Assembly (NCBI GenBank): GCA_020355945.1 | Contig: CP070627.1 | Span: 6,042,314 to 6,056,023, forward strand | Length of the DNA: 13,710 bases | Direction: 5' to 3' | Origin: Candidatus Aminicenantota bacterium | GTDB taxonomy: Bacteria; Acidobacteriota; Aminicenantia; UBA2199 | Shown: piece after piece, positions 6,686 to 12,775 of the stretch | Layout of the letters: each line of letters starts with the position of its first letter | Numbering within the stretch: the stretch's first letter is position 1 | Program-made: the position numbers and the translations under genes | The notes under the pieces: generated by a model | Databases searched by the model: none | What the model was told of the DNA's origin: nothing | Seen by the model: the letters and a program-made list of their open reading frames with translations, nothing else

Positions 6686-8692
6686 TCAATGTACTCGTTC
6701 GCCTGTGGTGGCACCTTTATCCGGCGATAAAATAAAAATATCTTTTCCTCCGGGTCCGGAAGCCAGCAGCATCCCTTCTGAAGTCCCGAATTTCATCTTC
6801 CTGGGTTTCAAGTTGGCCACTACTACAATTTGCCGGCCCACCAGGTCCTTTGGATGGTAAGCTTGCTTTATCCCGGCAATAATCGTCCTGGTTTCAAGCC
6901 CGATGTCAATTTTCAAGCGAACCAATTTATCCGCTTCTTTAATCTCTTCAGCTTCCAGTACTTTGGCGATCCGTAAATCCACTTTCATAAACTCACTGAA
7001 ATCGATTTCCGGTGCCAGGGGTTCCGGTTTGAAAGCCTTTTCCGGTGTTTCGGGTTCCGAAACTTCTTTGCTTGCCTCTATCATTTTGTCAATCCTCCTT
7101 TTTTCTACCCGTTTTGCCAGGTGTTCAAAATTTTTCAATTGATGGTTTTCAAGAATGACTTTGGAAGAATCCCAATTAAAAGACCCTTCGTCCAGGAGGT
7201 CCTCTACCTTTTGGCAGTAAGAAGGAAGTACCGGTTTCAAAAAAATAGCGATAATCCTGAACATATTAATCACTGTAGTCAAAATTCCCCTGGTGGTTTC
7301 CGGGTCGGATTTAATGGTTTCCCAGGGTTTCTTTTGGTCAAAATAGCGATTAGCCGTGTCGGCCAGGCTGCGAATCTCGATTATGGCTTTGGAAAAATCG
7401 CGGTTTTCATAAAAATCGGAAATCAGATCTGCTTTTTCTTGTGCTTTTTGGATTAAGGTTTTTCCTTCTTCCGGGACTGTTCCCAGGGTACTGTCTATTT
7501 TATTTAGCATCTGCACCGCCCGGGAAGCCAGGTTGGTAATCTTCCCGATCAATTCCGAGTTCACGCGGTTAAAAAAATCATCGAAGCTAAGATCGATATC
7601 ATCCATTGACGAAGATAATTTACAGGCATAATAATACCGCAGGTAAAGAGGTTCAAGGTGGTCCAGGTAGGTGCGGGCATTGATAAAGGTCCCTTTTGAT
7701 TTACTCATTTTTTCGCCGTTTACCGTCAGAAATCCGTGGACAAATACGCCATCAGGGGTTTTATATCCTGCGTTATGGAGCATGGCCGGCCAAAACAGGG
7801 TGTGAAAGTATACAATATCTTTGCCAATAAAGTGATACAACTTTGAACCAGGGTCTTTCCAGAATTCATTAAAATCCCGGTTGTTTTTGGTGCACCAATT
7901 TTTTGTAGAAGACATATACCCGATGGGAGCATCCACCCACACGTAAAAATATTTTCCCTCCTTGCCGGGAATAGGAAAACCGAAATAGGGCGCATCTCTT
8001 GATATATCCCAATCTTTCAGGTCATACTTTAACCATTCATTCAATTTATTGGCTACCTCTTTGGAGGTGTGTTCTTTGACCCAATCTTTTAGAAATTCTT
8101 TAAAGTGATTGAGTTTAAAAAAGAGATGTTCGCTTTCTTTTTCAATGGGTTTAGTACCACAGAGGGCGCAGCCGGGATTTGTTAACTCGAAAGAAGAGTA
8201 AGTGGCGCTGCATTTATCACAGGAGTCGCCGTATTGATCGTCTGCGCCGCATCGGGGGCAAGTGCCGATAACAAACCGGTCCGGCAGGAACATCTCATCC
8301 TTCTCACAATACAACTGTTTAATGAATTTTGACTCGATATGACCGTTGGAAACCATATAGGAGTAAATTTCTTCGCTAAATTCCTTGTTTTCGGGGCTGT
8401 TGGTGGAATAGTAATTGTCGAATTGAATTTCAAAATCGGAAAAATCCTCGATGTGTTTTTTATGGTTTTTTTCAATCAGTTCTTCAGGGGTGATACCCAG
8501 GGAACGGGAGGTAATCATCACTGGTGTGCCGTGGGTATCATCGGCACACATATAAAAGCATTCGTTGCCCTTCATTTTCTGGAACCGGACCCAGAAATCG
8601 GTTTGCAAGTATTCCACCAAATGGCCGATATGGATATCGCCATTGGCATAAGGGAGGGCTGAGGTAACTAAAATTTTCTCTTTTTCTTTCAT
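6686..8692 (-). CDS. metG: Methionyl-tRNA synthetase with C-terminal tRNA-binding domain
   Basis: MetRS charges tRNA-Met for initiation and elongation. The 668-aa protein has the class I signature 'HIGH' at 21-24, the 'KMSKS' loop at 328-332, and an inserted zinc domain with CPRC (145-148), CDKC (158-161) and a further CALC (175-178). An anticodon-binding helical domain follows. The C-terminus (about 563-668) is an OB-fold of the Trbp111/EMAP II type ('DFSEFMKVDLRIAKVLEAE', 'TIIAGI', 'VVVANLKPRKMKFGTSEGM') that dimerises and helps hold tRNA; a charged linker with Pro/Glu joins it. This is the E. coli-like full-length architecture. I chose ATG at 8692: AAGGA lies 7 nt upstream of it, whereas the in-frame TTG at 8698 is almost on top of that site. 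A promoter with an embedded palindrome precedes the gene; no T-box leader is visible. Confidence 0.97.
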   Translation of the reverse strand: MKEKEKILVTSALPYANGDIHIGHLVEYLQTDFWVRFQKMKGNECFYMCADDTHGTPVMITSRSLGITPEELIEKNHKKHIEDFSDFEIQFDNYYSTNSPENKEFSEEIYSYMVSNGHIESKFIKQLYCEKDEMFLPDRFVIGTCPRCGADDQYGDSCDKCSATYSSFELTNPGCALCGTKPIEKESEHLFFKLNHFKEFLKDWVKEHTSKEVANKLNEWLKYDLKDWDISRDAPYFGFPIPGKEGKYFYVWVDAPIGYMSSTKNWCTKNNRDFNEFWKDPGSKLYHFIGKDIVYFHTLFWPAMLHNAGYKTPDGVFVHGFLTVNGEKMSKSKGTFINARTYLDHLEPLYLRYYYACKLSSSMDDIDLSFDDFFNRVNSELIGKITNLASRAVQMLNKIDSTLGTVPEEGKTLIQKAQEKADLISDFYENRDFSKAIIEIRSLADTANRYFDQKKPWETIKSDPETTRGILTTVINMFRIIAIFLKPVLPSYCQKVEDLLDEGSFNWDSSKVILENHQLKNFEHLAKRVEKRRIDKMIEASKEVSEPETPEKAFKPEPLAPEIDFSEFMKVDLRIAKVLEAEEIKEADKLVRLKIDIGLETRTIIAGIKQAYHPKDLVGRQIVVVANLKPRKMKFGTSEGMLLASGPGGKDIFILSPDKGATTGERVH

Positions 8693-8724
8693 TTTCAAAT
8701 CCTTAGTGGTTTATTAAGTTCTCT

Positions 8725-8754
8725 ATTATATACCAACCTGTACCAGGTTTGCAA
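8725..8754 (-). promoter_or_regulatory. metG promoter
   Basis: On the minus strand, TTGCAA (8749-8754) and TATAAT (8725-8730) are separated by 18 nt. The predicted start near 8718 gives a leader of about 25 nt, ending in the AAGGA Shine-Dalgarno site. The spacer contains a perfect palindrome that could serve as an operator. Confidence 0.6.
8735..8749. promoter_or_regulatory. Palindromic operator candidate in the metG promoter
   Basis: AACCTGTACCAGGTT has two perfect 6-bp arms (8735-8740, 8744-8749) around a 3-nt centre. It lies between -35 and -10 of metG, where a repressor would block transcription. I do not recognise it as the site of a named regulator. Confidence 0.45.
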
Positions 8755-8772
8755 CTTTTAATTTATAAAGAA

Positions 8773-8852
8773 AATAATCAAAAGTTTTTGCAGAGAGTGG
8801 CGGGTCCAGGGGCCCCTCGGCGAGGGGAGCCTAAAAAGGCAAAGTGCTTTGC
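8773..8852 (+). repeat. Structured dispersed repeat, copy C (upstream of the nuclease-like gene)
   Basis: The first 37 nt (8773-8809) match copy B (9775-9811) except for one base. Three stems follow: CCCCTC-GGC-GAGGGG (8813-8827), GCCT-AAAA-AGGC (8829-8840) and GCAAAG-TG-CTTTGC (8839-8852). The last two share bases and cannot both form. Copy D (4882-4937) has the same stem order with compensated base changes. Degenerate copies of CGCCATG follow up to about 8880. Confidence 0.65.
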
Positions 8853-8911
8853 ACCATACGCTGTGCGCCATGCGCCATGCTCTCACCCCCTGGCTGCTTC
8901 GGATTTAACAG

Positions 8912-8940
8912 TTGACAAAAAGGGCAATAGAGTTTATATT
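8912..8940 (+). promoter_or_regulatory. Near-consensus sigma70 promoter for the nuclease-like gene
   Basis: TTGACA (8912-8917) and TATATT (8935-8940) are 17 nt apart. The predicted start near 8947 is about 80 nt before the coding start at 9028 and about 11 nt before the short leader frame at 8958. Confidence 0.7.
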
Positions 8941-8957
8941 ATTCCTGGTAAATTAAA

Positions 8958-9041
8958 ATGAAAAAAAATAGTTTGCAATCAACATTGATGCCGGGAAATA
9001 ATGCCGATGCCAGGGAGGTGCTGAGTGATGCATACGGTTAA
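8958..9041 (+). CDS. Possible 27-aa leader peptide overlapping the nuclease-like gene
   Basis: ATG at 8958 opens a 27-codon frame that starts [15 protein letters not shown] and stops at 9039-9041, 14 nt inside the downstream gene in another frame. It begins about 11 nt after the predicted transcription start. There is no Shine-Dalgarno before it, so it may be unused. If translated, it would couple to the next gene as the two other short genes in this window appear to do. Confidence 0.25.
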   Translation: MKKNSLQSTLMPGNNADAREVLSDAYG

Positions 9042-9771
9042 CCAGATGAAAACAAAATTTGGAAGAGTTTTTAGCACAGAACAGGCAGAAGTTCTTTCCG
9101 AAGTAATCAATGACGCTTACACTGATCTGGTGAAAACCAGTGATTTTAATGAGCTTAAGGATATTGTTAAGGATCTCGGTTTAAAAGTTGGAGAGCTTGC
9201 AGAGGCACAGAAACGAACGGAAAACAGGGTAGAAGAACTGGCCGAGGCACAAAAACGAACGGAAAACAGGGTAGAAGAACTGGCTGAGGCACAAAAACGA
9301 ACGGAATTAGAGCTTCAAAAACTCGTTATTGAGCATCAAAACACCAGGCAGCAGTTGGGTGGTCTTGCTCAGAGTGTGGGGTATGGTCTGGAAGACAAAA
9401 TCATGCCCTATATGCTTGATTTCGTAAAAAAGAATTACGGGATGGATGCAGAAATTGTAGAGAGGAGAAATATCGTTTACCCGGATGGGAGATTTGATGA
9501 ACTCAATATTTACATAGAAGGTGCCAAAAATGGACAAAAAGTATTTGCTGTCGGAGAATGTAAAGCAAAGCCCGGTAAAAAAGATGTCGATAAATTCCAT
9601 AAAATAATTGAGCGTGTAAGAGTTGTTTTAGAAGGGGTAATTTTTCCTTTCCTGGTGGGATTTGGTTTTGACCCGGAAGTGGAAAATTATATCCGGGAAA
9701 ACTATCCGCAAACCAGGATGTTCAAATCATATGAGTTTGAATTAAAATACAAAAGAAGTGATTTGCAATAG
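9028..9771 (+). CDS. Coiled-coil PD-(D/E)XK nuclease-fold protein (DUF3782-like)
   Basis: A 247-aa protein with an N-terminal helical region (1-54), a coiled coil built of 14-residue repeats '[14 protein letters not shown]' (about 56-108), a '[20 protein letters not shown]' helix, and a C-terminal PD-(D/E)XK fold. In the fold, '[12 protein letters not shown]' carries the acidic residue (D157) and '[10 protein letters not shown]' the E-x-K pair (E177, K179). This architecture is common in thermophile, cyanobacterial and environmental genomes as the DUF3782 type; its biological role is not established and nuclease activity is predicted only from the fold. There is no signal peptide. GGAGG at 9014-9018 lies 9 nt before ATG 9028 and 6 nt before an in-frame GTG at 9025; I prefer the ATG. 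The gene has its own promoter and is bracketed by near-identical repeats C and B, as if it were a cassette. Confidence 0.8.
   Translation: MHTVNQMKTKFGRVFSTEQAEVLSEVINDAYTDLVKTSDFNELKDIVKDLGLKVGELAEAQKRTENRVEELAEAQKRTENRVEELAEAQKRTELELQKLVIEHQNTRQQLGGLAQSVGYGLEDKIMPYMLDFVKKNYGMDAEIVERRNIVYPDGRFDELNIYIEGAKNGQKVFAVGECKAKPGKKDVDKFHKIIERVRVVLEGVIFPFLVGFGFDPEVENYIRENYPQTRMFKSYEFELKYKRSDLQ
9199..9324 (+). repeat. 42-nt tandem repeat encoding the coiled coil
   Basis: Units start at 9199, 9241 and 9283. Units 1 and 2 differ at only two of 42 positions, both third-codon bases; unit 3 matches for the first half and then diverges. Each unit adds 14 residues (two heptads), so gain or loss of a unit keeps both the frame and the coiled-coil register. 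Confidence 0.85.
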
Positions 9772-9774
9772 ATC

Positions 9775-9848
9775 AATAATCAAAAGTTTTTGCGGAGAGT
9801 GGCGGGTCCAGATGCGTCACGGGGCAGTTTTTTCAAAAAGCGCCCCCC
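9775..9848 (+). repeat. Dispersed hairpin repeat, copy B (downstream of the nuclease-like gene)
   Basis: It begins 4 nt after the stop codon. Positions 9775-9811 match copy C; 9821-9848 form the T-run/A-run hairpin with G and C arms that is identical to copy A. The element thus joins the 5' block of one subfamily to the hairpin of the other. A run of ten Ts follows at about 9862-9871, and the whole could end transcription. Confidence 0.7.
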
Positions 9849-9903
9849 TGGCCGCCGGAGGTTTTTTTTTTCATATCGGGAAACATTTTTTGATATGATC
9901 CCG

Positions 9904-10120
9904 TATAATTATGCATGAGAAGCGGTATGACACAAAGAAAGCTTGCTAATGCTGCCTTGCGCATGGTACTGAGAACTTGCCTGTACCCTTTTCTTTTTTC
10001 CTTTCTTTTTTTCTTAATTTGGTAAAGGCTGACCACCAGCCGGAAACGAGTCTTGCCTGGTCATCAGTAATGATGGCACGGACCTGTAGGGGTGCCAGTA
10101 GGTAACTGCTGGCTATACCC
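9904..10120 (+). ncRNA. Unassigned stem-rich region, possible structured RNA
   Basis: A 560-base gap before the mutase holds two compact stem clusters and no credible gene. Cluster 1 follows TATAAT (9904-9909, no good -35). ATGC/GCAT (9911-9914, 9961-9964) encloses AAG/CTT and CGGTA/TGCTG. A GGTAC/GTACC hairpin (9965-9987) comes next, then a pyrimidine tract to 10018 that could act as a terminator. Cluster 2 has GGCTG-ACCAC-CAGCC (10027-10041), CATCA-GTAA-TGATG with a GNRA tetraloop (10062-10075), GGCAC/GTGCC (10075-10079, 10092-10096) and GGGT-GCCAG/CTGGC-TAT-ACCC (10090-10120). The last two stems share bases and are alternatives. I checked it by eye against common riboswitch, RNase P, tmRNA and group II patterns and found no match. 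The strand is not certain, because stems read on both. Confidence 0.35.
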
Positions 10121-10149
10121 GGAAAAACTTTAAAAAAATCACATTACTC

Positions 10150-10178
10150 TTGACATTACATCTTTGTTGTACGATAAT
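10150..10178 (+). promoter_or_regulatory. Promoter for the mutase-GAF gene
   Basis: TTGACA (10150-10155) and GATAAT (10173-10178) are 17 nt apart. The predicted start near 10185 leaves a leader of about 150 nt before ATG 10334. The leader holds two exclusive stems: CCTTTC/GAAAGG (10239-10244, 10253-10258) and TTCCCT/AGGGAA (10242-10247, 10264-10269). The promoter lies after the stem-rich region at 9904-10120, so that region is not part of this leader. Confidence 0.65.
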
Positions 10179-10333
10179 TTATCCTAAAATGAAGCTATAT
10201 TGGAAAAATTTGTTGAAAAAAGATTTTATTTACAGAAACCTTTCCCTCTGCCGAAAGGATTCCAGGGAACCACACCAGGGGAATGACAGATTCATCACTC
10301 ACCCAAATACAAGCAAAAGAGAGGATTGAAATA

Positions 10334-12706
10334 ATGAAAGAGATCAATTACATCGACATAAATGAAATAAAGAACGCGTTTAAAAGAGAAGAGCTTTCGG
10401 AAAATGCCTTTATCAATCTAAAAAAATGGTTAACAGATGAAATCTATCAAGATTTTCATGAGGATATATATAAACTACTAAAAAATGAAAAATTTTATGT
10501 TCTAAACGACTCCTTTTCTTCGATTATCCCATTTGGAACCGGAGGCCGAAGGGGCCCAATAGGTGTCGGACCAAATCGAATTAATTATCGTACCATCGGT
10601 GAATCGGCGCAGGGGGTGGCAAATTATCTTGTTAAAGTAAAGGAAGGTAACACCTATCCTCCTAAGGCGGTAATCGCTTACGATACACGTCATTATTCCA
10701 AAGAGTTTGCAGAGATAACCGCAGAAGTATTTGCCGGAAATCATTTCAAAGTTTATCTTTTCGAAGATGTACGCTCAACGCCTGAATTGTCATTTGCCGT
10801 ACGAGAATTACAAGCAGATGTGGGGGTGGTGATTTCAGCATCACATAATCCCTCAACCGATAATGGCTTTAAGGTTTATTTTTCTGATGGTGGTCAAATT
10901 GTTTCCCCGGACGCCGAAAGAATTATTGACGAAGTAATAAAAGTTAACAAAATAAAACAACTTGCTCTCCTGGAGGCAAAAGAGAAAAATCTATTAACCT
11001 ATATTGGTAAAGATATTGATCAGAAATATATTTCTGCTGTGTGTCAAGAGACTTTCGAAAGAGGTGAAGATAAAGATATTCGAATCGTCTATTCTCCGCT
11101 GCATGGAACAGGAACCACCAATGTTTTGCCAGTCCTTGCCTCCCTGGGTTATCAAGATATCATCCTGGTGGAAGAACAAAAAGAACCCAATGGTGACTTT
11201 CCTAATGTTAAGAATAACATACCCAATCCGGAAGATCCGGTTTCCATGGAGGAGTCTAAAAAAGTTGCTAAGGATTCCCTGGCCGACCTGGTTCTGGTTA
11301 CAGACCCCGATGCAGATCGATTGGGAGTTATGGTTCCCAAATCCTTTGATAAACAAGAATGGGAGACACTGACTGGTAATCAAATTTCTTGTATTCTTAC
11401 ATACTATGTACTCGATCAACTTAAGAAAAGGAACAAACTCCATAAAAACAGCTTTGTAGTAAAGACAATTGTAACTACCCAAATGATTAATAGTATATGC
11501 AGAAGTTTTGGTGTTCGTATTAAAGATAATATTCCCGTTGGATTCAAATTCATTTCTAAAATTGTCAATATGGAAGAAAAAGACAATTTTATTTTGGGGG
11601 TTGAGGAAAGTCATGGATTTGTAAAGGGAACCTATACGAGGGACAAAGATGCTGCCATCGCGGCAGCATTGATGGTTGAATTAACGTCAATTTTAAAAAA
11701 ACAAGGGAAGACCCCATATCAATTTCTTCTGGATTTATACAGGAAATATGGGTATTACAAAGAGTTGATCAATCCAATCGTTCTTGAAGGAGTTGATGGG
11801 CGAAGTGAGATTTTACGGATTATGGAGGACCTGCGGAATAAGAAGACCCGACCCGAACGTGTCGGAGGAATAAAGGTCCAGGAAAATAGAGTAAAGGATT
11901 GTTTAGAGGATAAGATATTAGACCCTGAGCTTAATATAACAGAAGAATCAAAAAACATCTTAATTTTTGATTTATCCAAAGATGGGAAAACTCGATTTTG
12001 TGTCCGGCCCTCCGGGACAGAACCAAAGATAAAGTATTATATTAGTGCGTATTCTGAGGTGGGAAGTGAAATATCCGATACGGATTTTGCAAATATCAAG
12101 AAATTGGTGGATGTCGTTGCATACAGCATTATGGAGGATGTGGAGAACAGGTTGAGATTTGGACAGCAGGAAGTCTTCGTGAGAAAAATAATAGATTTTC
12201 CCGGGACAAGGGAAGAATTGTATGACGAAATAGTTCGCCTGGCAAGGCAGGTCCTGTTTGCCGAAGCTGCCTCACTTTTCATTCTTGAAAAAGATAGTAA
12301 ACTCTGGCTAAAGGGGGCTTCCGGTTATTGGGAAATCAAAAGAGAGGATATTTGTTATAATTTGCATGAAAAGAGATTAACACCCTGGATAGCGGAAAGG
12401 TCGGATGAGATTGTCAAAATAGACTCCAATGACGCCTTAAAAGAGCATCCGGCATATAAAAATAAATGGAAAGGTGGGAAGTTTGACAATAAAGTTTGGC
12501 CCGAAGGTGGCCAATGTAATTCCTTATTGGGGATGGCCTTAAAGCATCCCAATGGCGAGCTATTAGGTGTATTAAAAGTCGAAAACAAGCGGCCCAGAAT
12601 TCGTAAACCATCTCATTTTACCAAAGAAGATATCTATTTTCTAAAATTCATCAGCAACATCATCGTCCTGGCAATCACCAAAGTTCAAACCAGGAACGGA
12701 AAATAG
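10334..12706 (+). CDS. Alpha-phosphohexomutase (PGM/PMM, PgcA-like) with C-terminal GAF domain
   Basis: The enzyme interconverts hexose 1- and 6-phosphates, probably glucose and/or mannose, through a phosphoserine. Numbered from this ATG (790 aa): substrate loop 'PFGTGGRRGPIGVG' (66-79), catalytic S170 in 'SASHNP', metal loop 'TDPDADR' (323-329), sugar-specificity 'GVEESHG' (422-428) and phosphate-binding 'RPSGTEPK' (558-565). These make a complete, probably active four-domain mutase of the PGM2/PgcA branch. After about residue 620 comes an additional 170-residue GAF domain (ending 'LLGVLKVENKR...FTKEDIYFLKFISNIIVLAI'), a small-ligand sensor rarely seen on this enzyme. AGAGAGG lies 9 nt before ATG 10334. 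An in-frame ATG at 10283 would add 17 residues but has AGGGG only one base away, so I prefer 10334. The EEP-family gene follows 70 bp downstream. Confidence 0.92.
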   Translation: MKEINYIDINEIKNAFKREELSENAFINLKKWLTDEIYQDFHEDIYKLLKNEKFYVLNDSFSSIIPFGTGGRRGPIGVGPNRINYRTIGESAQGVANYLVKVKEGNTYPPKAVIAYDTRHYSKEFAEITAEVFAGNHFKVYLFEDVRSTPELSFAVRELQADVGVVISASHNPSTDNGFKVYFSDGGQIVSPDAERIIDEVIKVNKIKQLALLEAKEKNLLTYIGKDIDQKYISAVCQETFERGEDKDIRIVYSPLHGTGTTNVLPVLASLGYQDIILVEEQKEPNGDFPNVKNNIPNPEDPVSMEESKKVAKDSLADLVLVTDPDADRLGVMVPKSFDKQEWETLTGNQISCILTYYVLDQLKKRNKLHKNSFVVKTIVTTQMINSICRSFGVRIKDNIPVGFKFISKIVNMEEKDNFILGVEESHGFVKGTYTRDKDAAIAAALMVELTSILKKQGKTPYQFLLDLYRKYGYYKELINPIVLEGVDGRSEILRIMEDLRNKKTRPERVGGIKVQENRVKDCLEDKILDPELNITEESKNILIFDLSKDGKTRFCVRPSGTEPKIKYYISAYSEVGSEISDTDFANIKKLVDVVAYSIMEDVENRLRFGQQEVFVRKIIDFPGTREELYDEIVRLARQVLFAEAASLFILEKDSKLWLKGASGYWEIKREDICYNLHEKRLTPWIAERSDEIVKIDSNDALKEHPAYKNKWKGGKFDNKVWPEGGQCNSLLGMALKHPNGELLGVLKVENKRPRIRKPSHFTKEDIYFLKFISNIIVLAITKVQTRNGK

Positions 12707-12710
12707 GCAT

Positions 12711-12737
12711 AAAGGGCCAAATATATTTCCCTTTTTT
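12711..12737 (+). terminator. Weak intrinsic terminator after the mutase gene
   Basis: AAAGGG (12711-12716) and CCCTTT (12729-12734) pair across a 12-nt AU-rich loop, and the 3' arm runs into six Ts. The stem is short, so read-through into the next gene is likely. Confidence 0.4.
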
Positions 12738-12775
12738 ATAGTTAAGGTTGATTATCTTACAGGTGGTTATTATAT

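Noticed and set aside
8749..8961. 70-codon + strand frame across repeat C
   Set aside because: It would begin inside the metG promoter palindrome on the opposite strand and its sequence is dictated by the hairpin repeat; it has no ribosome site.
9199..9324. CRISPR-like array
   Set aside because: The 42-nt units are contiguous without spacers and lie in frame inside a coding region, encoding a coiled coil.
9833..10036. 67-codon minus-strand frame with a signal-peptide-like stretch
   Set aside because: It runs through repeat B and the pyrimidine tract and has no ribosome site at any of its Mets. The hydrophobic stretch comes from the stem-rich DNA, and no homologous pattern is recognised.
10022..10120. 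c-di-GMP (GEMM), TPP, cobalamin or RNase P type RNA
   Set aside because: Short similarities such as AGTAGGTAACTG or GGGTGCCAG occur, but the remaining conserved blocks of each family are missing, so no family name is given.
11004..11614. Long alternative frames on both strands inside the mutase gene
   Set aside because: They overlap the well-supported mutase coding frame, which carries all the catalytic motifs; these are shadow frames.
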